The notes: generated by a model not told the origin, from the sequence alone. A stretch of 64,000 bases of DNA from Endomychus coccineus (GCA_958510875.1 OY294068.1:85909043-85973042), one strand, 5' to 3'; positions 43,618-58,000 are shown, numbered from the stretch's first letter. A program made the numbers and translations.

Positions 43618-44362
43618 CCGGGATATCAAAAATTATCTTGGTCAAGGGTGGTTGTGGAATCTAAAACGTGTGTCTTACTTTACGTTTGAAATAATTATGT
43701 CACTGTCACACTAACATCATCAATAACCTACAAATTTCGTACCTATTTATTTCAGTTGTAAAACAATAATGAACTACAAATTATGAAATAACGGTTTTAG
43801 TAACAAGAAGGGTCGAAACGTTAACTTTGAACCTCTTACAAGGTCGCAATGGCCCCATATCGGGTCGAAAACTGTTTTAAATTGGTTAAATGTGCAAAAT
43901 AGTGCTCCCTCCTACGACTTTAAGGCGACATTTGGAGTGCGGTTCGATCCATGTCGTTAGATTATGAACCGGGTCAACTTAATAGCATCGTCTCGGGCCC
44001 CAAAATGTAGTTTAAATACGAAATTTTATTTCAAATAGAAATAGGTACTCTCAGCTGTCAGCTACGAGCGTCTGACGTGCGACGTACCAAATAGAATTTT
44101 CTAGCTACTGAAAAATACCCGAAACGAGTAAAAGCGAGCGGCTTATAGCCGAAAATACTTTTTTACAACTGGTGCCGGCCACACGGGGCACGAAACGGCC
44201 CCAAATTAACAAGACCGAGGTAAAAAGTATAAACTCTAGTTAGTTTAGTTTGAGGTTATTGATGATGTCAGTGTGACAGTGACACTATTATTTCAAACGT
44301 AAAGTAAGACACACGTTAGATTCCACAACCACCCTTGACCAAGATAATATTTGATATCCCGG
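43618..44362. mobile_element. Non-autonomous DNA transposon (MITE) with about 120-base terminal inverted repeats
   Basis: It begins CCGGGATATCAAA and ends TTTGATATCCCGG, flanked by TATA or TA on both sides. The inverted repeats continue through ATCTTGGTCAAGGGTGG, GACACACG, ACTTTACGTTTGAAATAAT and GTCACTGTCACACT, about 120 bases. The 745-base element has no open frame of note, so it must be moved by a transposase elsewhere. A TA or TATA target fits the Tc1/mariner group. Confidence 0.8.
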
Positions 44363-47300
44363 TATAAGGATACTAATTCAACTTCAACTTATCGATCTTC
44401 GAAATGGCTTCCTCAATTTTGTTTATTCTACTCATTTATCCGAAGAAAATTGTCACAATATAACATTGTATTTCGCAAATAGCTTAGTGGCAACAAACAA
44501 CTCAAAAAAATATACGGTGCATCAGTCATGAAGTTACAGTCGACACCTCAGCTCTGCAGGGGAAAAGGACAAAGTCAGCAAAATGTCGTAAATGCGACTC
44601 GAATTGCTTCAGGCTGAACGGGTTGAACGAGTTTATGCTTTTTCCTCCCGCAGAGAACAGCAAATTGGAATATTCAAAATCCAGTGATGTTGTTTGTGAG
44701 TAATGCGACTTAGAGTGTTTTCCCTGAAAGATAATCCTAAATTTTACGTCATCAAGTCAACAATTCAATGTTACTCTTGAATAAAAGTATTGTTCACTAT
44801 CTATTGGTTGATATTCTGATCAACTAAATAGTAAATCCAACTGCGCATGGTGTCATATTGTGGCTGACCTCTGAAATAATGTTACTTCCTGGTTGCGAGG
44901 AATCTGTAAATGTGTTCAATTGGTCAATATATCAATGATAATTTTCTTTATTAACTTTTCTATTTAGCCGCGGCCTGATTCTTCTGGTTAATCACCAACC
45001 CCGATGAACACATTTCTCCCAACCGAAAATTTTGTCGAAAACGCTCTGGTATTCATGACTGCCGGAGAATGGCATATTTCCTATATATCTTGTGCTCATT
45101 TACATATTTGCCTCTAAGCTGAGGTATGCTACTTCTCTGCAGCTGTTCTAACTGTCAGCCAGGGACTTTCACGCATGGTGTTTCTCTTGTTTTTGGGCAC
45201 GATAGCTCCGTTCGAACAGGTATTTGTAAATTCCCTCTCCATTTTTTTAAATGAAATTATTGCATTTCATTGAAGCTTCATGACAGGTGTTCTTCTGGTC
45301 ATAAGTCTCCTTCACACGCATATTTTTAACCTGCAGAAGTATCCGAATTTCTTATTCTAACATTCAAGTGTCGTGATCAATGTGACGTCACAGTCTATTT
45401 TTGTGCCCACTCTGAGGCAAATTTTGATAGTTCATGTGATAACAGGTATCAGTATGAAACAACGTAATATTATAGTATGAACAATTCCGAAAGTGAACAG
45501 GTGTCAGTATGAGCTGTAAAATACATTATGTAGATCATTTGAATAAAACGTAGAGTAACATAGAGTATAATTCAACGTCTTCCATAAGCAGTTCTGAAAT
45601 AATTTCCGATACATTTTCTGTTCCTACAATCTTAGATTTGACCCACAAAAGTGTCTGAAAGCTATTGTTTGAATCAAATTTGAGGACAGTCAGTGATCAA
45701 ATGATAACAATTCTTTTTTTGTAATCATTAAAAATGTCCCAGTCGTGATACATATTGAATGAATAATTTTGATCTCTGGTAACATTCCAAATTCTACACA
45801 TCACGTCTTTGCTGAATAGTTCCATCTTATATACGTTTTATGTATCTTGAATACTAGGAACCTAACTAAAAAATCGATTGTTATATTTTGCAAATTGGGC
45901 ACAGTCCAACACTTGAACATATCGCAATTTCTCAATAATTGTTGACATTCCACTTATGATAATTTTTTCATTAGACTAATAAGAAGAAGAAGAAACTAAA
46001 CTGTATATAAATAAATTTGCCAATAATTGTAATTGATAAAGATACTCTAGTTTCCTTGAATTGTCAATGTAACTTCGACTTCAGAATTGGGCCTTGTAGA
46101 ATATATTCAAGAGTTTTATCGCATTTAGGTTTAAGCCACTTCACTGTCCTGTTGCAAATGTCTGACGATCGTAGTTTCCTTTTTTCTCCCATAGTTACTT
46201 TATCACATGCAATTATTGGTCTCTTAAAATGACCAATAATAAAATTTTTGAATATACTGTATATATCGAATTTAAGTATAATTAAGATTATCAGAAATGA
46301 AATAATACATTTTTCAATAAAAGTGTTCATAAATTGTAAAATAATTCATCCCGATAATGTACATTAAGCTTATATATCAAACATTTTGAATATGAATGTT
46401 AAAATTTCAACCAACAATTATTCTAAATGATAATAATTTTAAAATTAGGGACTAGTCAAATAGTAAACTACATCAAATTCGATAAGTTAACAGCAAGTTT
46501 GTGTATAAAATAATTATGAAACAAAGGATGGTTCTCCAACATACCTACTTTAGACATAGAAGCAAATATAAATATTCGTTAAGTTAAAATTTACTGGAGA
46601 AAACTAATGAAACTGAATATTTCAAATTCTCATCAGAAGACCAATTTGGCGGATGGTTCAATATGAATATTCAATACCATACTCTTGTCCATATATTATC
46701 TTCCACACACTTTTATCTTTATTCTATCCATGTATTGTTCTACTACTACTTGTGATAATCTCTTACGTAGAGTGACATACATATGAGATGACATTCCACC
46801 AAAATGTCTGTTAGATATTATTTAATAGTAGTGCCTATAAACTCATTGTTCAATAATTATTTCCGAATTTTTCCATCGAATCCACATTAGTATTAGGGGA
46901 GATCGAAATATTTATTATTTGTTATCAGCATTGGCCAATATTCTATGCATCATTGTAATTACTTCCTGCGAAATTATCCAATACAGTTGCATAACATGGC
47001 CTTCACAAAATTGTTATGATAAAAGTTTAGAATATAAGTTTAGCCTTCATATCCTCAACCACAAAACTGTTTCACAAAATAAGCGAGAGAATGAAATATG
47101 CAAATACTGTTGGTTGATGTGTTTAACATAAACAGGTACCTCACATCTATACATACCATTGATATGTATATTAATAGAAGAAGCATTTGAATTGAGAATT
47201 CACATCCACAACAAATCTACAGCAATTCAATTAGAGTAACAATAATCCGTAGCAAGTTATCGCCAAACGGGACCTAAAGACGGTAGATGTGATTCTTCCG

Positions 47301-49239
47301 AAATGTCGTCAAGAACTGTGTAGTCATAGTCATAGTCATAGAGACTCGACTATTAGGCTGAAGAAAATCCGGAAATCAAGAATATGTTGATTTCCCAATT
47401 TCCGCAGGTATTGAATGATACACTTCGAATCATTTATTAACGGGAATCCATTTATTTTATTCAGATTTTGAAATGTCAAATGCTGAGAATAAAAGGTTTG
47501 TGATAGAATCAATAGAAATAGATAAGCGCAGCAATACCCAGAATCTAATCAACTCACCTCCATTATATTTGTTAAGTCGGTAACACTTGGAAGATTCATT
47601 CGATAACTTTCTTTCCTCTTACCTGCTTCACTTTTACTTTACTTTTTTAATGTTTCTTCTTAACTTTGGTAATCCCAGTATTGTTAGCTCTTGGAATATT
47701 TACAAATATATTGTTGCTCTTTCATGTTAATTTAGTTTACACATTTATAGTGTATGATGAGGTCACATCGCTGACAAAACCCGTTACACAATTGTTTGTC
47801 TTATAATATAGTGGAAATGTATTACCAGTTGTTCCACTTTGTAATTATTTGACATGAACATTCATCAAATAACGTCTCCATTAGTTCAATATACTCGTAT
47901 AGCTTCCTCAGAATACGAGATATTGAAATCGAGAAATATCTATGAAAATTTCATGTTCTGCATGAAATTCTCGCTTATTTTACAGTTGAAGTTTCATTTT
48001 CCCTTTTACTTACAGTATTAAGCTAAATTATATCTTAAATCCTGAATTATGCTTACAAAGGAAGTGGTTAAAATATAAAATCTGTATATGAATAGATTGA
48101 TAATGCAGTTGGTACGGGTATTGACATATTTTGATTTTTCACAGTATATTAATTTGCAAACTCAGGAACATCTTCAAATTCTCAGCTTGCGGTTAACATA
48201 GTCGATTGTTCCGACCCTGTGAACCGGAGATAGTAAACGGATATTGACAATAATCAATATATGAATAAACTGAAATTTGAATGTACTCTAAACTAAGTTA
48301 TATTGATAGGATTTGAAATACCGAATTTGGCCTCAAATACCTGTCATGCAAAAACAAAATCTGGTCTTTCTTTTCCCCAACATAAGCGACTGATCATGTT
48401 AAGTTACATTATCTATGTATGAACATAGAGATCAATAATTGAATTGAGATATGTCTCTCATCGAAAACAATCCATTATTATGAGTACTTCCAGGAACAGT
48501 ATTTATAAGTAATTACTTGTTTAGCACCTAATAGAGTTACTGGAATATTCGACGTTTACTTCATCTAAAAAGTACATGTAACTCTTTCAATTAACTTTTT
48601 TCCAAATTTGATCATTTAGTATTTTGTTTTCTTTCATAATCTCAGTTTGGATGCAGTTACCATACGTGTTTGACAATGGCACTAACTCATATTATATATT
48701 TCAGAAGAAAGGTGCCATAGATTATTGAGCTTATATAAAGATTTAGAAGTTTTTCTATGAACCATTGAACTGTCTTATGTTTGGTATCAAGTACGTCTAA
48801 TATATTACTGATGACCAGTTTTTCATCACAGTTTCTACAAAATGTCACGATATATCTCCAAAATTCGGTACACTTAGGTTCTTGCGTATGCCATGAGTTA
48901 GTAGGTTCCAATTGCGATGTCTCCCGAAGACATATCGAGGTATAATTTTTCAATATTTTTATATGTTTTATGATATGGTATTTTATTCTACAAAAACAAA
49001 ATTTGCCAGTAGAAAAATATCAAATAGGACAAAACAATCGCAAGGGGGAGAAGAAATATCAGTTTACGTGTTTTGACAACTTTCATTGAGTATCAGAAAA
49101 ATATCGCAGAGAACAAACTTATTTTTGAGTAGCACGTGGAGGAGAGCTTTAAGGGAAAAATATTTGCGTCCATACCACTTCGGAAAAATTCAGTGATCTT
49201 TACCGGAGGACCATCAATTCCGAATTAATTTTTGTCATG
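44363..49239. other. Long non-coding intergenic stretch
   Basis: AT-rich DNA with only short, motif-free open frames on both strands. No transposase, reverse transcriptase, tRNA or splice-supported gene could be seen. It may hold distant regulatory DNA, but nothing supports that directly. Confidence 0.5.
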
Positions 49240-49900
49240 CAAACTATCGATCCATTTTTTTTTGAAAATATTTATCCACCGATGAATTTGATGAGGTTGG
49301 TGAAATATTGATTGATATTCATCTTTAGAGAAACTCTCCACATTCATTTCAATTTCACAATTCATGCAATTTTCCCATTGCGACTGCAGACCTGTGCTCC
49401 GGTGCGTTGTCCTGGTGGGAAGGCATTTTTTTCTTTGCCAAACACGGCCGCTTTCGCTTCAAATTGGTGTCGAATCGATCCAGAAGCAATTCATAATATA
49501 CGCCTGTGATCTTTTTGCCCTTTTCAAGGTAATCGAAATGGACGATACCTTGTGCATTCCAAAAAAACTGTCGCCATGACTTTGTTGGCCGATAAACCCA
49601 CTTTGGGCTTTTTCGACTTCAATCCCTCAGAACAAGCCCACTGTTTCGACTCTTCGGTGTGTTGTGATGAATCCATCTTTTGTCCACGGCTACGAAACGC
49701 AGCAAACAATCATCCTTATCGCGCTTGAACATCGCCAAACACACCTTTGAAGTTGTCATACGGTCGCTCTCGTTTTCAACAGTTAGCAAATGCGAAATTC
49801 ATCTGTCAGATAGCTTGTTCATATTCAAAAATTGAATGAAAATATTCTGTACCAGTTCAGTTGGAATGCTCATAGTTTACCATGCTTACAAAAATCTTCA
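49240..49900 (-). pseudogene. Mariner transposase relic
   Basis: Read on the - strand across frames: LRFVAVDKRWIHHNTP, then KPKVGLSANKVMATVF (49640-49590), then FDYLEKGKKITGVYY (near 49530-49490), LLDRFDTNLKRKRPCLAKKK, and HQDNAPEHRSAVAMGKLHEL (near 49420-49365). These are mariner blocks, with the second catalytic Asp in HQDNAP. In the first block the usual DETW reads DKRW, losing the catalytic Glu-Thr context. The frame shifts several times and the end is missing. Confidence 0.7.
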
Positions 49901-49959
49901 AGGCTGCTTGCTTTCGATGGGATCAAAACTGAACTGAATGGCATATGAATCTGAAAATT

Positions 49960-51800
49960 TTAATGTGTCACGTGTCACCTATCGTAGCGGTTCCCACCGA
50001 CGAGTGTTCACCAGGCCACCAAAGGGCAGTTATCACACGAGAGTGTTCACCATGCTCTCCAGATTAACGATTAGCGTGTCACCTAGTGTGCACCATTCTC
50101 TCCCAGGTGAACGATTGCTAAAGAGGTTACCACCAACTTCATAATATATTATTAAAATTTCGTCCTAGTGAAGCGGTTTCCACTTGAAGTTGTTAATCTG
50201 GCTTCATAGGTAGGCAGGAACGGTTCCTACTTCAGAGTGTTCATCGGGTCCTCGAGGTGGACTGAAAGCCACTTATTCAACTGCCAGTCGAGACCGGGTA
50301 GGTGTTCAATGCACTGAAGAGATTTACCACCATCTTCGTATCCTTTCTGGATCTCCTTAGAGTCGCAGAGCTCTACCGAGAGTGCTCTGAGTCTTAAGGA
50401 ACCAATGTAACCATCTATACAGAATGTCCATTGATGTTCCGTTCTTCCGTTTGCACCAACTTCACAAGGGCAAATCGCTAATGTTCATCTTATGGAGGTA
50501 GTAGTTGAACTACCCGTGTCCTGTCAGTATCTGTGTCAGCAGTTTGTCATCGGTTGTAACCATGTTCCTCACTTGCAAAGACCAGTCTCCCCTAATGTGG
50601 GGTACAGTCAGTGCTTCCGACTGCCTGCTACCATTCACTAGTTTCCACCTCTCCAAGTATTGTGTTTTGACTCAGCAGTAGATTGTTTCTTTGTTGTTAC
50701 TCTTCGAGATTTACACCGCTGGTTCGGTGCCTATCACGAGCTCTATAGTCACCAGTTTTGCAAGCGCATCGGCTATTTCGTTCCCCTTCATTCCAGCGTG
50801 ACGGGGACCCATAATAGGGGAAACTTGCCCTCATCTCCTCCAAGATTGCTCAGCATGTTGGTTAACTCCCACACCAGCTTCGATGTTATTCTCATGCTAC
50901 AGAGCGCAGCAAGGGCTGCCTTGCTGTCAATGCATACACTGATGTAGGTTTGCATTTTTTTCTTCCACCGCTATTCGGGCACAGCGCGTTATTGCCAGAA
51001 TCTTAGCTTGAGGAACGGTGGCGTGTTTGCACAGAGGTGTAGAAATATTACTACCAGGGCATTTCTGGTATTGCGGTATATCCCGGCTCCTACCTGCCCA
51101 TGGTTTCTGACTCCATCAGTGAACCAGATTTCACCATTGGTTGGCAGGGCTGCTTCTATGGGGAGTATGCTTATACGATACTTCTTATCAAAAGGTGTAT
51201 CGTGGTGTCATCTCATCTGTTCTCATTGAGTACATTGGGTGTGTTCCGCCACTGATTGGTAGTGTAGTATTATTGGTGTAGTCCTATTGATATAAGTCTG
51301 TGGACAGCTTTTGTTGACGCACCTTCTATAGGCAGGTGAATGGTTGTACCTCAATTAGTGCGACGTGTGAGAGCTTCTTGTAGCACCTGTGGCAGCACCT
51401 AGGATGAACTTACTCAGATGCTCCGAGATTGATTCAGTCGTCCTGGGCTCTGTATTTTTCACCACACCACCGAGACGTTTGTCAACCTTGGCTCAAGGAT
51501 AGCTTCAGAAATCCACATTATGATGTTCGGGCTGAGACCCCAATTGCAACCCATAGCCTTTATGCACAACCAGGAGGATGCAGTAAATTTACCGCATTGT
51601 GGTTCTAGTTGTGGTTTCTATAGAAGTTTTTTGTCTAAGATAACTACTAGGAATTTAGCTTAGTGGCTGATATTGATCACCTGCCTGCTATGGTGATTAC
51701 TGTTCTGTACTTTCTAGTGAGAACTACAATTCCTGTGTTTTTGAGGATAATCTTCAACCCTTTATGAATTCACCATTTATTCAGTGCAGTCAGGTCCATC
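49960..51800 (-). pseudogene. 3' end of a LINE with RNase H (- strand), decayed
   Basis: On the - strand, from 51780 downward, there are fragments of the RT thumb (near 51540-51400: ARTTESISEHLSK- and GAATGATRSSHTSH-type frames). Then comes RNase H: VCIDSKAALAALCSMRITSK with LVWELTNMLSNLGG (50945-50850), and, after a shift, GMKGNEIADALAKL (about 50795-50750). The region 50430-49960 behaves as a 3' UTR, with degenerate repeats of GTTACCACC and GAGTGTTCA. Loss of frame makes it a relic. Subfamily is likely R1/LOA or Jockey-like, but the copy is too damaged to place. Confidence 0.55.
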
Positions 51801-53529
51801 AGTCCATCAGAGTATTCAGAAATTTTTCTATGATGATTATGAGTATATCGTCGGCATACCCTTTCACGTGAGAACATATTCAATTGAATTCATTGTAGAA
51901 CTTATAACTAAATATACAATCTCTATAAAAGTGATAATCATCAAATACCAAAGGAAAACCCCGAATATAGTGTTTGCACTATCATACTCAGAATTTCATT
52001 CTCAGATTTCACTTTTGTGATTTCACAACCATAATCGAAAACATACAGTACACTAGGAGTTTCCTTCCTGGGTAGTCCAGGGTACTATAACAGTATATTA
52101 TAGAACTAGTTTCATTAGGACGGCTTTGGCACACGAGCCCAAGTTTGTGGAATGACCGCGAGTTCACCTAAACGCCTGATGAAACGAGTTCTCAATACTA
52201 TTTTCTCTGTTCCGAGTTTTCAAAAGGTATTTTTAATAAATTTTAAATAAACTTAGTGAATCGTTAGTTTGGGATTTTTCTTTTTGATTAAAAACAGATA
52301 CATCACTTTTGAAGTTTTCGTTTGAAACTTCTATTAATTCCACAAATATTAATGTTCGTTGCACTTCGCTTGAAGTTATTTTAATTTCGATGACATTTTT
52401 GGATAAAATGATGAAAAATTGTTCCGATTGGTACTCCTATCAAATTGAGGAAAATAGTTGAAACACCTGTCGATAGCTTGTTACCAACAAAATCCCGTAT
52501 TTCGTACTTTTATTAATTTGTATAGGGTTATGATGATACTTATGACTGTTCGTCATAACTTTCGGAAACTAGATTTCGCGAATTGTTATAAAGTCATAAG
52601 CGTCGCGGAATCGAAAAAAAGCAGTAGCTATTACTATAAATAAAATTAATACTCCTATTATTCATTATAATATAAAATTTGATGAAGCGTAATAAAGTTC
52701 TCGTCCAGTATGAAAATAAAAAATTAAATGTTTACTTTTGCGATAAAATCACAAGAAATCAAATTCTTATGAAGAATAGAAAATGTGATGAATTTCGAAT
52801 TAAAATAAATTATTGACATAGTGTTTGTATACAATTGAATGATCAGACAATACCAAACTGCATTATCAGCGTATCAATTTGAATTTTACCATTCACTATT
52901 TTAAAGTTATTGAAAATCTACTAGGATAATTTAAAATATTATAAGATTATTGAATGAATTATAGATAAATATTTGAAGATAAATTTTGTTTTTTTTTTCA
53001 CATTTTACATTAATAATACTCAACTTCATCCTTCATCGACGACATTTTTCCAGATCTGTCATACAGGAATCATGCTTGTTCCATGGAACTTCCATCAAAC
53101 ACATTCTTGAAGGTCTATTTTGGAAATTTCTGTGTATTCTATTCTCTCAGAATATATTCCGTCCATACAAGATGCTGTCAACTGCACACTATAGAACGAT
53201 CGAATTGTCTAGCATGTGATAAAATCAAATCTGCTCCTGTATGTGGAAGATTTGGCTAGACGTAAAAGACATGTACAGACCTTTAAAAGGGTTGATTCAC
53301 CAAAACGCAATATATTTAACTGGAAGGTTATTATGCGCATAGGAAGAAAATATTATATTCTTCCCAATTAGTCATCAAAAGTAACAATTCCTCTACCAAA
53401 TCATCCTCATGGATCGTTATCTGATTCCAATAATCAAGTAGCTGCTGTGAAAAAATTGGTCCCTTCTTATACTGAGAATCGATTACCTCGAATTGCCTCC
53501 CAATAGGCTCAGCTTGCATACTGAACTCT
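51801..53529. other. No gene recognised
   Basis: AT-rich intergenic DNA. The 62-codon - strand frame at 53331-53519 (acidic, DDLVEELLLLMTNWEEYN) has no known family and is only noted. Confidence 0.45.
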
Positions 53530-54200
53530 TTGGAAATCGTTGTGTTTCATCCAACTATTATTAAGAATTACTTAAAAATCATTTTCATTACCTCTGCTCC
53601 CAAAGTCGATGATCTTGCTTCTTCCATTTTTGAAAGGTGTCTCGGTAGTCTCAATACTCATTTGCACTCGATTATGAAATTCTCCTCCAAAACAGATGCT
53701 CATCAGACTTTTGGCAGAAAGCTTCTTTCTGTTACACCAATGTATAGAGAAGGAGATGAGTTGAACGTGAATAACTACACCAATTTTAGAGGAAATTATG
53801 GAATCCATTATTTTCAACACTATGCTATTCTTTGTTTTGCGAACAATGTGAGTTAAGAACTCATATTGTTCGCTTATAAGTCAGCAGCATGCTTTCATAC
53901 CATGCAAATCTATGGTTTCAAATTTACTTCATTGTGGTGTAATAAATCGAATCAAACTACTACTAAATCTACTACGATTATTGCGCTCCAAGGTGCAGAT
54001 ATCAAATGAATCAATATGAAAGAAGCTCCTAGGATGAATTGAATCAATCGAATTATTAACTGGGTTGTAATTTTTATTCTTTTGACAACTTGTAACTATA
54101 CGATGAATGTTATTTTTGTGCAATCACATTCACTTATCAACTCGAGCGTTGTTGTATCCATTTTCAGGGTAGTACCACGAGGTCACGAGGTACCTATAGT
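53530..54200 (+). pseudogene. Possible very old reverse transcriptase fragment
   Basis: The + strand open frame 53530-53856 has VTPMYREGDELNVNNYTNFR, which resembles the P-x-x-K-x-G-D-x-x-x-x-x-NYRPIS block of LINE reverse transcriptases. After a stop, VVPRGHEVPIVSL near 54170-54205 could be the G-x-PQGS-x-LGP block. The match is weak and the catalytic box is not visible, so this is a suggestion only. Confidence 0.22.
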
Positions 54201-54772
54201 ATCACTAGATGATGTAGGCCCTTCGTCTCGATGTTGAGGTTAGACGAAGGAGGAGGGTAATTATCATGCTGCTACCAGCTCCTGGTCAAAAAGATGATTA
54301 GCCATACACAATTTTTCTCTATAGAGCTATTTGTAAGTTTATGGTTAACTTACGTGGAATTTGAATTTGAATATCGAACGATATATGTATTCAATAATAT
54401 TATCCCGTTGGTTGAATATCCAATAGGATAACGGAAAGGCCTGAAGATTAATGTATAAACATAAATCAGATTCGGCCTGAGGAGCCAAGTTGTCGATGTT
54501 GGAATTGGGTTATGACTCAAATCAATATCACGCCTCCGAAAATCCCCTCTTTAGTTATATGGATAAAACAGTGGTGTTCATGACTTCACCAAAAGAAATA
54601 GAGGCAAATAATAATATTGAACGACAACAACAAAATATCACTCTCTCTTGTGAGGGTAATCTCTACAGTGCAAAATAGTGGAAGAGTTTGATTACCTCTG
54701 AATATTTCTTTAGGCTCCCTCTGCACTTGAGGATAGAAATATATTTATAAATCAGGTAAGCCCCAATAGTTC
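54201..54772. other. No gene recognised
   Basis: AT-rich flank leading into the TA array. Nothing was recognised. Confidence 0.45.
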
Positions 54773-54778
54773 TATATA

Positions 54779-54869
<91 letters not shown>

Positions 54870-54875
54870 GTATAT
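54773..54875. repeat. (TA)n microsatellite, left
   Basis: About 100 bases of almost pure TA with a few G or C interruptions. A second TA array at 54962-55015 follows after an 85-base spacer. Apparent tyrosine-isoleucine frames here are artefacts. Confidence 0.95.
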
Positions 54876-54889
54876 ACATATATATACCA

Positions 54890-54909
54890 GGACCAATTTC
54901 AATTGGTCC
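54890..54909. other. Perfect hairpin between the two TA arrays
   Basis: GGACCAATT and AATTGGTCC are separated by TC: a 9-base-pair stem with a 2-base loop. It lies in the 85-base spacer, which is neither TA repeat nor part of the recognised LINE open frame. Confidence 0.6.
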
Positions 54910-54961
54910 TTTTGAGGACCGAAACCACACAACGCGGATCAATACCCGAGAATCCAGTTCT

Positions 54962-55015
<54 letters not shown>
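54962..55015. repeat. (TA)n microsatellite, immediately 5' of the R4-like LINE
   Basis: Pure TA for about 50 bases. It ends TATTTATGCAGGGTTGAGC, where the LINE 5' region begins. Confidence 0.95.
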
Positions 55016-55017
<2 letters not shown>

Positions 55018-58000
55018 GCAGGGTTGAGCAGATCTCGGTTTGCTCACTGGTGAGTAGCGCCACCACATATCCGACCGTAGAGGGGACAACCTCGATAAAA
55101 AGTCGGGGTTAAATCGGCTCAATACCGATGCCGTCCCGATGCTGTGCTAACAACCCAGCAGAGGGTACATCTTTTGTTACGGGCAGCAGAAGATTGGCCT
55201 CCCACATCAGCTCCTCGTCGGATGAGGAGCAGGGACAGGTGGGTGGGGCCCAAGAGGACGGTCCCGACGTTGACGACCACCGCAATGTACACGAGCTGGT
55301 AGAATTGGACGACACGTTGATTAACGATGAGCTTCCGGAATTCGCCGACCTCTGGGACGGCAGGGCTTTCACGCCAAAAATTAGGCGTATAGCCGCTCAA
55401 CTGCGCCGCCACCATCACACACTAAAACGTACAGTGTTGCAGACCATCAAGCAACATTGTGCGGATAGGATTCGAGTCCTGGGCGTGGTAAGGAGAAATC
55501 TGGCCAGACGGGTTAGACGCATCAGGGAGAATTCCTTATTTCGCGATAGCCCGTCTCGGCTTTTTGAATCTCCACCGCCCACAATTGTTGCTCCACCGAC
55601 TGTGGAGGAGGTTGAGCAGTTCTGGAAAGGAGTGTATGAGTCACCGCGTCCAATTCACCTAGACACTCCAGCCCTAGCACACTTCCAAATGTTTTGCGCT
55701 GAACGTCAACTTCCGCAAACAGAAGTGTGCGAGGCAGTCAGCGAGGATGAGGTCCGACAAGCTCTTGTCGGTACCAAAAACTGTGCTGCTCCCGGCCCTG
55801 ACGGCATTAACATATGGTGGTGGAAGAAATTCCCTTCCACTCACCGCCGTCTGGCCAGAGTCTTTGACTCATGGGTCAAAGAGGAGCGGCATATTCCAAG
55901 CTGGGCTGTCGAGGGGTACACTGTGCTACTTCCAAAGAGTGGAGACTTGTCTGATCCCAAGAACTACCGACCGATTACTTGTCTCAACACCTGCTACAAG
56001 TTATTTACACGTATCTTGTATGCTAGGTTGTTGAAATCGATCGGTCCGGTAGTTAATAACATCAGCGAGCAGCGTGGGGCAAAGAAAGGCATGGAGGATT
56101 GCCGGGAGAAACTGGTGATAGATAGATCTATCACTCAGGACTCTATACTCTACAAGCGCAACCTTTCCATGGCCTGGATTGACTACCGCAAGGCATTTGA
56201 TTCAACATCACATGAGCTATTATTATACTTGCCCCAATGCCTTGCGGTACCTACCCAACTAGTGAGATGCATAGAACATCTGTTGCCACTCTGGAAGACC
56301 CGTTTTGCCATCACATCAGGCACACGACGAGTCTTGACAGAGTTGGTAACATTCAAGAGGGGAGTTTCTTAAGGAAACTCCTTGAGTCCCCTCTTGTTCA
56401 ATATCTCACTGCTGCCGCTCTCCATTGCTTGAAGACGGACTCGTGGATATTACTCTGGACCACCGAACGACCGGAGGCATCAGATCACCCATTTATTTTA
56501 CATGGATGATTTGAAACTGTATGCCTCTGGGGAGAAGAACCTCCATCAATCTCTCAATGTGGTTCAGGAATATACACGAGCCGTAGGCATGGAGTTGGGA
56601 TTGGACAAATGCGCAGTGTTTCATTTGAGGAGAGGACTATCTCCGGAAGTGTACGAGAATATGCAGCTTGCCGACGGAAGCATCTTTAAACACCTCGATG
56701 CTGGAGAGACCTATCGATACCTGGGAATTGAACAGCGTCCCAATTATGACGCTTCCCAGGTAAAGGTGGCTCTCCGCGGCAAATACAGAAACCTTGTTCG
56801 AAAGATTTGGTCTTCCGAACTTTCGAGTGGGAACAAGGTGTCTGCAACAAATATGCTTGCCGTTCCAGTCCTGCTCCACTCTTTTGGAGTGGTGAAATGG
56901 ACGGTCGATGAGCTACATAGACTCGATAAAGACACCCGGAAAATGATGCATATCCATCACAGTTTGCATGCTAGATCGTCAGTTTCCCTCATTTATCTCC
57001 CACGTCATCGGGGAGGTAGGCAACTCCTCAGTCTGGAGGGTCTGCATCGAAGTGTGGTTCTGAGTATAGCTTGTAAAGTTCTTAGGAGCTCGGACCCCCT
57101 CCTGTGCCTTGTTAAAAGTCACGAATTGGCCGGAGTGGGGGCAATTATCGTTAAGGCAGCACAAAAAGCTGCGGAAGAACTTGGTCTCGAATTTCAGATC
57201 AGTCGGGAAGGCCGACTAGAGGGCAACCTCGAGCTCCTACCTTCTCGCCTGAGAGCCCAGATAAATGACGCGGAGCAAGATCTTACGCTCAGGCAGCATG
57301 TTGACAACCCGATACACTATGTTTTCTATCGAAACATCGAAACGCTCGGCTTGTCAACTAGGCTGACCTTCGGCTACCTAAGGTCAGCCGGGCTTACATC
57401 CGAGACTGAGGGATTTACCGCAGCTTGCCAAGATGGCGAAATTAACACCTTTGTCTATCGCCGCAATGTGATGGGTGTGCAGGTCCCTGATGTCAGCTGC
57501 AGGGCCTGTCGAAAGGCGCCTGAGACGCTTTTCCACCTTCTGTCGGCATGTCCGGCAAAAGCGGCCTCGGCGTACACCCATCGCCATAATGCGGCCCTAC
57601 GGGTGCTGTATTACCATCTAAGGCACTCGTACGGAATAGACCAAGAGCCGGTGCTGCCTTACATGCCAGGAGATATTGAGTCCGTTGTCGGAAACGAAAA
57701 ATGCCAAATCTTCTGGAATTACCCGTTTCCGACCGTCAGGTCCATACAAGCAAATAGGCCTGACGTTGTCCTCCTCGATAAACTAATCAAGACTATGTAT
57801 GTCATCGAATTCTCCGCTCCGGCAGAGAAGAACATAGTCTTGAAAGAGGAGGAAAAATGGACAAAATATCAAGATCTCCTGTTCGAGCTCCGCACGCTAT
57901 ACCCAGGCCACAAGGTCGTATTAGTGGTTCTGATCATCGGTGTTTTGGGCGGAATTCGGTCTTCGCTGCGTTCAAACTTGAAGATCATTCCGGCCTGTAG

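Noticed and set aside
53331..53519. Acidic 62-codon - strand frame
   Set aside because: No family, no splice or promoter support.
54663..55122. Open frames made of tyrosine-isoleucine repeats
   Set aside because: They are translations of the (TA)n microsatellites on both strands, not proteins.
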